Part shown: one piece after another, positions 1 through 6,808 of the stretch | How the letters are laid out: the number at the start of each line of letters is the position of its first letter | Position numbering within the stretch: position 1 is the stretch's first letter | Assembly (NCBI GenBank): GCA_964623265.1 | Contig: CAZUTK010000045.1 | Location: 1 to 27,566, forward strand | DNA length: 27,566 nucleotides | Reading direction: 5' to 3' | Source: CAZUTK01 sp964623265 | Lineage (GTDB): Bacteria > Electryoneota > B3-LCP | Position numbers and translations under genes: made by a program | Notes under the pieces: model-generated | Told to the model about the DNA's origin: nothing | The model's database searches: none | Seen by the model: only the letters and a program-made list of their open reading frames with translations

Positions 1-382
1 CAACGAAGACGTGAGTCGTCCAGGGGATGCGGTCTCCGCCGCAGACGAAATCGAGCCTCACGCGCAGAAGATACCGCACCGGCACCACCCGAATCCCCAA
101 TTCTTCCCAGCCTTCTCGAGCCGCCCCTTCTTCCAAGGATTCACCGGGTTTGATTCCTCCGGACGGCGGGCGGAAAGCTCCCGCCGGATACATCGGCTTG
201 CGGGTGACCGCCAACCGCCGCTGATGATACAGATAGAGAGTGATGTCGTGAGCTCTGCCGTCCTTCTGCGTGGAACGGATGAAATCGAAGTCTTCTCGCG
301 GCGTGGGATAGTTCAGCCGAATCCGCAGGGGTGCGCCGTAGCGGGATTCGGATTGTTGCAGCAAATGGGCTGTATACGACAT
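1..382 (-). CDS. NUDIX hydrolase, partial (3' end outside window)
   Basis: Reading leftward from an ATG at 382-380, 127 codons stay open to the window edge. They contain a Nudix box at about residues 75-97: G-x5-E-x7-RE-x2-EE-x-GI. The hydrophobic residue normally after RE is glycine here (REGWEELGI). Nudix enzymes hydrolyse nucleoside diphosphates linked to another moiety, using Mg2+ held by the glutamates of this box; the substrate cannot be told from this fragment. An AGGA lies a short distance upstream of the ATG. The gene is divergent from the complex I cluster, with 140 bp between the two starts. The Nudix assignment is firm; a narrower name is not possible. Confidence 0.85.
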   Translation of the reverse strand, partial: MSYTAHLLQQSESRYGAPLRIRLNYPTPREDFDFIRSTQKDGRAHDITLYLYHQRRLAVTRKPMYPAGAFRPPSGGIKPGESLEEGAAREGWEELGIRVVPVRYLLRVRLDFVCGGDRIPWTTHVFV

Positions 383-468
383 TGAACGTTCCTACGCGAG
401 GATCTGACTGCACCTCAACGGAGGGAAAAAATCCGAATTTTCGCAAACCGGAGATGATGGATTTTTAG

Positions 469-497
469 TTGACATATTGCGGAAAAATTTGTAAATT
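469..497 (+). promoter_or_regulatory. Sigma-70-type promoter of the nuo cluster
   Basis: A perfect TTGACA (469-474), a 17-bp spacer and TAAATT (492-497, 4/6 to TATAAT) lie ahead of nuoA. Transcription would start near 504, leaving about 20 nt of leader. The TTG of the -35 box is in frame with nuoA but cannot be its start if this promoter is used. Confidence 0.7.
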
Positions 498-522
498 AAG
501 GGAATTTTACGGAACAAAAATT

Positions 523-960
523 ATGAGTTACGGACCGATCTTCATCTTTTTCGTCGCATCTGTTGCAATCGTGTTTGCAGCAATGCTCGCCAACCGTCTG
601 CTGGCTCCTCACAAGCCCAATCCCGCCAAACTCACAACCTATGAATGCGGCGAGGAACCGGTCGGTTCCCCCTGGATCCGGTTCAACTCCCGCTTCTACG
701 TCATCGCTCTGATCTTCATCGTCTTCGACGTGGAAGTGCTCTTTATGTTCCCCTGGGCGGTGAATCTGAAAGAGCTGGGGATGTTCGCCTGGTTGGAGAT
801 GGCGGTTTTCATCTTGATTCTGGCGGTGGGACTGGCGTATGTTTGGGCGAAGCGGGATCTCGAATGGATCAAACCGCGTCCCGGCTGGATGCAGACGCCT
901 TCCCAAGTTCAAGACAGAGAAAAAACACCCGTGAGGAAGGAGCGAGAATGGGTATCATAG
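523..960 (+). CDS. nuoA: NADH-quinone oxidoreductase subunit A
   Basis: This 145-residue membrane subunit of complex I sits at the junction between the membrane arm and the hydrophilic arm. Three hydrophobic helices are visible. The conserved TYECGEEP segment (quinone-site loop) and FDVEVLFMFPWA are both present, and the length is normal. I chose ATG 523 (MSYGPIF...) over an upstream in-frame TTG at 469, because that TTG is part of the promoter -35 box and the added residues are not family-like; GGAA at 511-514 could serve as a weak ribosome site. The gene is first in the cluster and its end overlaps nuoB by 13 nt. Confidence 0.95.
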   Translation: MSYGPIFIFFVASVAIVFAAMLANRLLAPHKPNPAKLTTYECGEEPVGSPWIRFNSRFYVIALIFIVFDVEVLFMFPWAVNLKELGMFAWLEMAVFILILAVGLAYVWAKRDLEWIKPRPGWMQTPSQVQDREKTPVRKEREWVS

Positions 961-1436
961 AAGGCCGCTACGGACCGAACATCCTGATCACCTCCCTGGA
1001 TACCATCTACAACTGGGGGCGTTCCAAATCCATCTGGCCGGTCACCTTCGGATTGGCATGCTGCGCCATCGAAATGATGTGCACCGCTATGTCCCGCTTC
1101 GATTTAGACCGGCTGGGGATCTTTATGCGCCCCACGCCGCGCCAGGCGGACTGCATGATCGTCGCCGGCACCGTCACCGCCAAGATGGCGGAGCGGCTGC
1201 GCCGCCTCTACGATCAGATGCCCGAGCCGAAGTGGGTGATCTCTATGGGATCCTGCGCCAATTCGGGCGGTCCCTACTGGCAGCACGGCTACCACGTCGT
1301 CAAAGGCGTGGATCAGATCGTGCCGGTGGATGTGTACGTCCCCGGCTGCCCCCCCCGTCCGGAGGCTCTCCTGGACGCCTTCCTGCAGCTGCAGGAAAAG
1401 ATCAAGAAAGATACGCTGGCGAAAAAGGCGGGCTGA
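948..1436 (+). CDS. nuoB: NADH-quinone oxidoreductase subunit B (N2 cluster)
   Basis: NuoB carries the terminal 4Fe-4S cluster N2, which passes electrons to quinone. The product is 162 residues, and all four expected ligands are visible: the tandem C38-C39 (LACCAIE), C103 (GSCANSGG) and C134 (GCPPRPE). The ATG at 948 follows a purine-rich GAGGAAGGAG and overlaps the end of nuoA; this gives the family-typical N-terminus MGIIEGRYGPN. A run of eight C at 1349-1356 encodes part of the C134 loop. Family and completeness are clear. Confidence 0.97.
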   Translation: MGIIEGRYGPNILITSLDTIYNWGRSKSIWPVTFGLACCAIEMMCTAMSRFDLDRLGIFMRPTPRQADCMIVAGTVTAKMAERLRRLYDQMPEPKWVISMGSCANSGGPYWQHGYHVVKGVDQIVPVDVYVPGCPPRPEALLDAFLQLQEKIKKDTLAKKAG

Positions 1437-1515
1437 TCCCGTCTTTCCATAAGGCTCGTCGTCGGTTTCGGAAGTCAAGCCGGTCCGGACGGCGAAATTG
1501 AAATACGGCTGACTC

Positions 1516-2013
1516 ATGACTGCACAAGAGATCGTTGAGCGCCTGAACGCAGCTCAAATCCCGGCGCAATTGCGGGAGACTCCTCCTGAACCGTTTCTCG
1601 AAATCCCACGGGAGGCACTGCCCGCAGCGGCGGAACTCTTAAAATCGGATGCGGAACTCGCTTTCGATAATCTCCTCTGTCTATCCGGTCTGGAGCGCCC
1701 GGAATATCTGGAAACGGTCTATCATCTCTTCTCCTTCCGCCACCGCCGTCGCATCACCCTGAAGACGCGCTGCCCGAAGGATGATCCGGTCATCCCCTCC
1801 GTGGCGTCCGTCTGGCGCACGGCGGAATGGCACGAACGCGAAGCCTACGATCTGGTCGGAATCCGCTTCAGCGGCCACCCCGATCTGCGGCGCATCTTGC
1901 TGCCGGAAGACTGGGAAGGACACCCGCTCCGCAAAGATTATCAACCCCCGGCATTGTATCACGGCATCCCCTTATCCGCAGATATACCCCCGGCTACCGA
2001 TGATGGAAAGTAG
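1516..2013 (+). CDS. nuoC: NADH-quinone oxidoreductase subunit C
   Basis: NuoC is the 30-kDa-type hydrophilic subunit that packs against NuoD in the peripheral arm. The 165-residue product has the family signature near its C-terminus: EREAYDLVGIRFSGHPDLRR, followed by ILLPEDWEGHPLRKDY. It is separate from NuoD rather than fused to it as in E. coli. A 79-nt gap follows nuoB and no good Shine-Dalgarno sequence precedes ATG 1516. Its end overlaps the proposed nuoD start by 14 nt, so translation of the two is probably coupled. Confidence 0.94.
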   Translation: MTAQEIVERLNAAQIPAQLRETPPEPFLEIPREALPAAAELLKSDAELAFDNLLCLSGLERPEYLETVYHLFSFRHRRRITLKTRCPKDDPVIPSVASVWRTAEWHEREAYDLVGIRFSGHPDLRRILLPEDWEGHPLRKDYQPPALYHGIPLSADIPPATDDGK

Positions 2014-3208
2014 AGAACCCAAACCCCCCATTGGCGCGACGGCAAACCTGCCCGGCGGAGGTCCACTGTGGGAACTCACCCGCCAGGCATCCGACTCCTT
2101 CGGGGAGCGGATGACGCTGCAAATGGGACCTCAACACCCGGCGACGCACGGAGTGCTTCGGCTGGAATTGCAGACCGACGGCGAAGTCGTCACGAAAATC
2201 ACCCCGTACATCGGCTATCTGCACCGCTGCTTCGAGAAAGTCGCGGAGAGCGTCAGCTATCCGCAGGTAGTCCCCTACGCCGACCGGATGGATTATCTCG
2301 CCGCGATGAATATGAGCCTGAGCTACTGCCTGGCGGTCGAAAAATTGATGGGGATTCAGGTGAATGACCGCATCGAGACCATCCGCGTCATCGTCTGCGA
2401 ACTGAACCGAATCGCCAGCCATATGGTGGCGCTGGGGACGTATGGTCTGGATCTGGGCGCCTGGACGCCGATCCTGCTGCTCTTCGAGCAGCGCGAACAT
2501 ATCCTCGATCTGTTCGAAGAGCTCTGCGGTGCCCGCATGCTCTTCAACTACATCCGCATCGGCGGCTTGTCGCACGATCTGCCCCCGGGCTGGACGGACA
2601 AAGTGCTGGAATTCTGCGACTTTATGACGCCGAAAATTCCGGAGTTGAACGACCTGCTCAGCTACAACAAGATCTTCATCGAACGCACCGCCAACGTCGG
2701 CGTGATGTCGCCGGAACTGGCGATCGCCTACGCCGTCAACGGACCGAATCTGCGGGCGACCGGCGTGGACTACGATATGCGCCGGGACGAACCCTACAGC
2801 GGCTACGAGAAATACGAATTCACCCCCGCCGTCGGCAAGGGGGAGATGGGGCGTCCGGGGGACTGCTGGGACCGCTACATCGTCCGAGTTCGCGAGATCG
2901 GCGAGTCGTTGAAAATCATCCGCCAGGCGGTCGCCCGTCTGCCGCAAGGGGACGTCCAGGAGCAAATCCCCAAGAACTTCAACAAGATGCCGGTGGGTGA
3001 TGTCTATGTGCGCACGGAAGCGCCCCGCGGGGAACTCGGCATATACGTCGTTTCCGACGGCACGAAGAAACCCTACCGGGTGAAGGCGCGATCCGGCGCC
3101 TACTGTTCCGTTTCGGCGCTGCCGGCATTCGCCACCGGCTGTCTGATCGCCGATCTGGTGGCGATCGTCGCCAGCATTGATATCGTCCTGGGCGAGGTGG
3201 ACCGATGA
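2000..3208 (+). CDS. nuoD: NADH-quinone oxidoreductase subunit D
   Basis: NuoD is the 49-kDa-type subunit that, with NuoB, forms the quinone-reduction pocket; it is related to the large subunit of NiFe hydrogenases. Visible family blocks are MGPQHPATHG near residue 43, ELNRIASHMVALGTYGLDLGA, ERTANVGVMSPELA, and a C-terminus ending ...IVLGEVDR. The open frame runs further upstream inside nuoC, but tandem ATGs at 2000 and 2003 give a 402-residue protein of normal length. A start at 2111 (MTLQMGPQHP) is a second option. The stop overlaps the nuoH start as ATGA. Confidence 0.95.
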   Translation: MMESREPKPPIGATANLPGGGPLWELTRQASDSFGERMTLQMGPQHPATHGVLRLELQTDGEVVTKITPYIGYLHRCFEKVAESVSYPQVVPYADRMDYLAAMNMSLSYCLAVEKLMGIQVNDRIETIRVIVCELNRIASHMVALGTYGLDLGAWTPILLLFEQREHILDLFEELCGARMLFNYIRIGGLSHDLPPGWTDKVLEFCDFMTPKIPELNDLLSYNKIFIERTANVGVMSPELAIAYAVNGPNLRATGVDYDMRRDEPYSGYEKYEFTPAVGKGEMGRPGDCWDRYIVRVREIGESLKIIRQAVARLPQGDVQEQIPKNFNKMPVGDVYVRTEAPRGELGIYVVSDGTKKPYRVKARSGAYCSVSALPAFATGCLIADLVAIVASIDIVLGEVDR

Positions 3209-4221
3209 TCCTCGAATTTCTGCAAGCGAATCCGCTGCTGCTCACCATCCTCTACTGCGCAGGAGTGGTGACGTTCGTCTTTCTCTTCGTGCTGTTCTCC
3301 AACTGGTGGGAACGGAAAGTCTCGGCACACGTCCAGGACCGCCTGGGTCCGATGGAGACCGGCGGCTGGCACGGCTGGTCGCAGGCGATCGCCGACGCCT
3401 TCAAACTGCTCTTCAAAGAGGACATCATCCCCGCCGCGGCGGATCGCCGGCTGTTCCGGCTGGCGCCCTACATCGTGTTCGTGGGCAGCCTGGCGGGTTT
3501 CGCAGTCCTGCCCTTCGGAGCGCATTTGATCGGTTCGGATCTGAATATCGGGATGTATTATGTGATCGCGGTCTCCTCGCTGGTCGTGATCGGCATCCTG
3601 ATGGCGGGATGGGCTTCGAACAACAAATGGGCTCTCTACGGCGCTATGCGCTCCGCCGCCCAGATGGTCTCCTACGAGGTTCCGGTGGCTCTCTCGCTGC
3701 TGGTGCCGGTGGTGATGTCCGGCACGATGTCTATGCAGGAACTGGTGCACAATCAGGAAGGGTATTTCTGGAATTGGTACGTGTTCCGGATGTTCCCTTT
3801 GAGCATCGTCGCGTTCATCATCTACTTCTGGTCGTCGCTGGCGGAATGCAACCGCAACCCCTTCGACCTGCCGGAAGCGGAATCCGAACTGGTCGCCGGC
3901 TACTTCACCGAATACAGCGGCATGCGCTTCGCCATCTTCTTCCTGGCGGAATACGGCAATATGTTCGTGGTATCCGCCATCGCCTCGACGGTGTTCTTAG
4001 GGGGTTGGCAGCCACCTTTCCCGTTCCTAGGATTCATTCCGGGAGCGTTCTGGTTTGTGGGCAAGGCGATCTTCCTGGTCTTCGTGCAGATGTGGCTGCG
4101 CTGGACGCTGCCCCGCCTGCGCGTGGATCAATTGATGCACGTCTGCTGGAAGATCTTCCTGCCCTTTTCCTTCGCGAACCTGCTGCTGGTGGGGCTTTGG
4201 GCGGCGCTGGGGGGGAAATAA
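3205..4221 (+). CDS. nuoH: NADH-quinone oxidoreductase subunit H
   Basis: NuoH is the membrane subunit that forms part of the quinone tunnel and links quinone reduction to proton pumping. The product has 338 residues and about eight hydrophobic helices. It has the family blocks WWERKVSAHVQDRLGP near residue 33, YEVPVALSLL in the middle and NPFDLPEAESELVAGY followed by TEYSGMRFAIFFLAEYGNM. The ATGA overlap with nuoD and a strong GAGGTGGA in the end of nuoD show translational coupling. Length and motifs are normal. Confidence 0.96.
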   Translation: MILEFLQANPLLLTILYCAGVVTFVFLFVLFSNWWERKVSAHVQDRLGPMETGGWHGWSQAIADAFKLLFKEDIIPAAADRRLFRLAPYIVFVGSLAGFAVLPFGAHLIGSDLNIGMYYVIAVSSLVVIGILMAGWASNNKWALYGAMRSAAQMVSYEVPVALSLLVPVVMSGTMSMQELVHNQEGYFWNWYVFRMFPLSIVAFIIYFWSSLAECNRNPFDLPEAESELVAGYFTEYSGMRFAIFFLAEYGNMFVVSAIASTVFLGGWQPPFPFLGFIPGAFWFVGKAIFLVFVQMWLRWTLPRLRVDQLMHVCWKIFLPFSFANLLLVGLWAALGGK

Positions 4222-4339
4222 GATCCATGAAGGCATCAAGGAGAAATCTTCCGTGCCGCAGAAGTTATTTATATTCACCCATTCCGCCATATGAAATAAT
4301 GTGGAATATCCCTTTTCGGAATAGAATGCTGACAACCCT

Positions 4340-4939
4340 ATGAACCCCATCCTCCGCTACTTCCGCGACATCTATCTGGGCGTTTGGACGACGCTGGTGG
4401 GCATGAACGTGACGCTGAAGCACCTCTTCAAGCCGGCGGTGACGGTGCAGTATCCGCACCGCAAGCTCACCCTGCCCCCCCGCGCCCGCACTATGCTGGT
4501 GAACAACATAGACGCCTGCAACGGATGTCAACAGTGCGCGCGCGCCTGCCCGGTGGAAATCATCCATGTGGAGACGGTCAAGGCGCTGCCGGATGAAGAT
4601 CTGGGCTTGATGCCGGACGGCAAGCCGCGCAAGCTGCACGTGGTGCGTTTCGATGTGGAAATGTCCAAGTGCATCTTCTGCGGCTTTTGCGTGGAGGTCT
4701 GCCCCACCGGAGCGATTCACTGGCAGCAACCGCACGAGAAGGTATCCTACAACCGCGAAGGGACGATCCGCCGCTGGTCGAAATATACGGAAGAGGAGCG
4801 CACCAGACTGCTGCAGCGCGACGCCGCTGCGAAAGCCGCCAAGGCGGCCGCCGCCGCGAAAGCCGCCGCGGCGAAGGCGGCGAATCCCGCGCCGGATCCG
4901 GCTGCTCCGGAGAAAAAAGACGATAAGGAGGCTGAATGA
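4340..4939 (+). CDS. nuoI: NADH-quinone oxidoreductase subunit I (two 4Fe-4S clusters) with Ala/Lys-rich tail
   Basis: NuoI is the ferredoxin-like subunit that relays electrons towards NuoB through two 4Fe-4S clusters. Both CxxCxxCxxxCP motifs are intact: C60, C63, C66, C70 and C111, C114, C117, C121. After about residue 160 the 199-residue product continues into a low-complexity tail of alternating Ala blocks and Lys, then an acidic Pro/Lys/Asp/Glu end, which is not part of the family core. A 118-nt gap precedes the gene. It holds a 38-codon open frame (4227-4343) that ends in an ATGA overlap with nuoI but has no convincing ribosome site. nuoI itself overlaps nuoJ by ATGA. Confidence 0.95.
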   Translation: MNPILRYFRDIYLGVWTTLVGMNVTLKHLFKPAVTVQYPHRKLTLPPRARTMLVNNIDACNGCQQCARACPVEIIHVETVKALPDEDLGLMPDGKPRKLHVVRFDVEMSKCIFCGFCVEVCPTGAIHWQQPHEKVSYNREGTIRRWSKYTEEERTRLLQRDAAAKAAKAAAAAKAAAAKAANPAPDPAAPEKKDDKEAE

Positions 4940-5454
4940 TCGAATTCCTGACCCGTGCCGTCTTCTGGCTCTTCGTCATCCTGACGGTCGGTTCGGCGGC
5001 GGTGGTGGTGTTCTCCCGCCGCGTCATCTACTCCGCCTTCGCCCTGCTCTTCACCTTCTTCGGCGTGGCGGGGTTGTACGTCTTTCTGGCGGCGGACTTC
5101 CTGGCGGCGAGCCAGGTGCTGATCTACGTCGGCGGCATCCTGACGCTGATCATCTTCGGCGTCTTTCTGACCGCGAAGATCTACCAGATGAACATCCCTC
5201 AGCAAACGCATCAACGCTACCTGGCTCTGCTGCCCGTGCTCGGAATGCTGGCGGTGCTGATCTACACCCTCTACACGGCGGAATGGACCCTCGTGGAGCC
5301 CGCGTCGGAACCGACCACCCGGCACCTCGGCAAGCTGCTGCTGACGACCTATCTGGTGCCGTTCGAAGTCGCCAGTGTGCTGCTGCTGGCGGCGCTGATC
5401 GGCGCGATGCGCCTGTCCAGACCCAGAAGTTCGGGGGGGGATCATGCCGAGTGA
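4936..5454 (+). CDS. nuoJ: NADH-quinone oxidoreductase subunit J
   Basis: NuoJ is a small membrane subunit whose helix 3 changes shape during coupling. The 172-residue product has five hydrophobic segments and the family-like stretch SRRVIYSAFALLFTFFGVAGLYVFLAADFLAASQVLIYVGGI (about residues 30-70, quoted here only as landmarks). A strong AAGGAGG at 4925-4931 lies inside the end of nuoI, and the ATGA overlap couples the two. The 3' end contains a run of eight G (5433-5440) just before the nuoK start, which lies inside nuoJ. Confidence 0.93.
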   Translation: MIEFLTRAVFWLFVILTVGSAAVVVFSRRVIYSAFALLFTFFGVAGLYVFLAADFLAASQVLIYVGGILTLIIFGVFLTAKIYQMNIPQQTHQRYLALLPVLGMLAVLIYTLYTAEWTLVEPASEPTTRHLGKLLLTTYLVPFEVASVLLLAALIGAMRLSRPRSSGGDHAE

Positions 5455-5752
5455 TTTTCAGATTTATCTGGGCGTCAGCGCCGCGCTGTTCGTGCTGGGG
5501 CTGCTCTGCGTGATGACGCGCAAGAACGCCGTTTCCGTGCTGATGGGGGTGGAACTCATCCTGAATTCCGGAGCGTTGAATTTCGTCGTTTTCAGCCGGC
5601 ATACGGCGGGCAACCTGCTGGGTCAGGGAGCCGCGATCTTCATCATCATCCTCGCGGCGGCGGAAGCGGCGGTCGCTCTGGCGATCTTTTTGAATATCTA
5701 CCGCACTTTCTCTTCGGCGGAAGTGGACCGCGCGGATCAACTGCGCGGGTGA
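5444..5752 (+). CDS. nuoK: NADH-quinone oxidoreductase subunit K
   Basis: NuoK is a three-helix membrane subunit related to MrpC that takes part in proton translocation. At 102 residues its length is exactly typical. The two conserved membrane glutamates are present, in MGVELILNS (helix 2) and AAAEAAVAL (helix 3). It overlaps nuoJ by 11 nt, and the G-rich run at 5433-5440 may serve as its ribosome site. It is the last gene of the uninterrupted A-K run; a metal-transporter gene follows before nuoL. Confidence 0.95.
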   Translation: MPSDFQIYLGVSAALFVLGLLCVMTRKNAVSVLMGVELILNSGALNFVVFSRHTAGNLLGQGAAIFIIILAAAEAAVALAIFLNIYRTFSSAEVDRADQLRG

Positions 5753-5810
5753 TATACAATGTTGTGCGGCGATACTTCAGAAGCCGCATCGCGCCTTTCA
5801 AATATCGGAT

Positions 5811-6725
5811 ATGCTGCGAAAATACGAAATCGCGGACGGGAAGCTGGTGGAGAGCCGGTCGCCGAACGCTCCGGTGCTGACCTTCGTCCAACCCGACGAC
5901 GCGGAGAAGAAATTCCTGATCGAGCAGTGCAAGATTGACGAGCACACTCTGCACTCCTGCTTCGACCCGGACGAGCTCGCCCGAATGGAATTCGAGCCGG
6001 AGCATATCGCGCTAATTTACAAACGGCCCAAGAACTACTCTTCCGCGGATCAATTCCTATTCCGCGTCACTTCCGCAGGCATTTTCCTCTTCAAAGACCG
6101 GCTGATCTTCATCCTGACGGAGGACATCCCGTTCTTCGACGGCAAGATTTTTTTGCGCATTACTTCCTTGCCCGGCTTGATGCTGAAGATCTTGTCGCGT
6201 TCGATCTTCCATTTTCTCGAACACCTGAAGACGATCAATATGATTTCGGAAGCACTGGAACAGAAGATCAGCACTTCGATGGAGAACAGCTACCTGCTGA
6301 ACCTGTTCACTCTGGAAAAGAGTCTGGTCTATTTCCTGAACGCCATCAACACCAACGCAATGCTGATCGAGAAGCTGCGCTACAACGCCGCCAAGATCGG
6401 ATTCTCGGCGGATGAAGCCGAATTGCTGGACGATCTGATCATCGAAAACAACCAGTGCTACAAGCAGGCGGAGATCTATTCGCACGTTCTGGCGGGGATG
6501 ATGGACGCTCGGGTGTCGGTGGTCAGCAACAACCTGAACATCCTGATGAAAACGCTGAACATCATCACGATCGCAATTATGGTGCCGACGTTCGTGGTGA
6601 GCGCCTTTTCGATGAACGTGGGGATCCCGTTTCAGCATCACCCGCTCGCCTTCTGGATGATTATGGGTCTGGCGACCGTTTCCGTAATGGGCTTCTATCT
6701 TTTCTGGCGACACAAGAAGTGGTGA
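5811..6725 (+). CDS. CorA-family divalent metal transporter, SMN variant
   Basis: The 304-residue product has the CorA layout: a soluble alpha/beta N-terminal domain, a long helical stalk (about 130-245, including SLVYFLNAINTNAMLIEKL) and two C-terminal membrane helices (about 247-266 and 276-299) ending in a basic WRHKKW tail. CorA proteins form pentamers that take up Mg2+ or other divalent cations. The hallmark Gly-Met-Asn after the first membrane helix reads Ser-Met-Asn here (S267-M268-N269). The gene lies between nuoK and nuoL, 58 nt after nuoK, and a strong hairpin follows it. Family membership is clear from architecture; ion specificity and activity are uncertain because of the motif change. 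Confidence 0.85.
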   Translation: MLRKYEIADGKLVESRSPNAPVLTFVQPDDAEKKFLIEQCKIDEHTLHSCFDPDELARMEFEPEHIALIYKRPKNYSSADQFLFRVTSAGIFLFKDRLIFILTEDIPFFDGKIFLRITSLPGLMLKILSRSIFHFLEHLKTINMISEALEQKISTSMENSYLLNLFTLEKSLVYFLNAINTNAMLIEKLRYNAAKIGFSADEAELLDDLIIENNQCYKQAEIYSHVLAGMMDARVSVVSNNLNILMKTLNIITIAIMVPTFVVSAFSMNVGIPFQHHPLAFWMIMGLATVSVMGFYLFWRHKKW

Positions 6726-6749
6726 TTCCGGCTGCAGAGAATCCATAAA

Positions 6750-6778
6750 AACTGCGCCCGAATAGTGCGGGCGCAGTT
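6750..6778 (+). terminator. Strong hairpin between corA-like gene and nuoL
   Basis: A perfect 11-bp stem, AACTGCGCCCG (6750-6760) with CGGGCGCAGTT (6768-6778), closes a 7-nt loop. No T-run follows, only CCCAAAATC. It could be a leaky terminator, an mRNA end-protecting structure or a processing site. It sits inside the cluster, 30 nt before nuoL. Confidence 0.6.
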
Positions 6779-6808
6779 CCCAAAATCAACCATCGAGATT
6801 CAGGTCTT

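Noticed and set aside
469..522. Upstream TTG start giving NuoA 18 extra residues
   Set aside because: The TTG is the first half of a perfect -35 box with a matching -10 17 bp on, and the added residues are not like NuoA.
1994..2965. Long antisense open frame over nuoD, and similar ones over nuoL (6845-7900), the M28 gene and the sorting-domain genes
   Set aside because: These mirror strongly coding plus-strand genes, have no family-like sequence and no start signals; they are expected in GC-rich DNA.
4227..4343. 38-codon frame ending in an ATGA overlap with nuoI
   Set aside because: No ribosome site, no recognisable sequence, and it lies in a short gap; overlap by ATGA alone is weak evidence.
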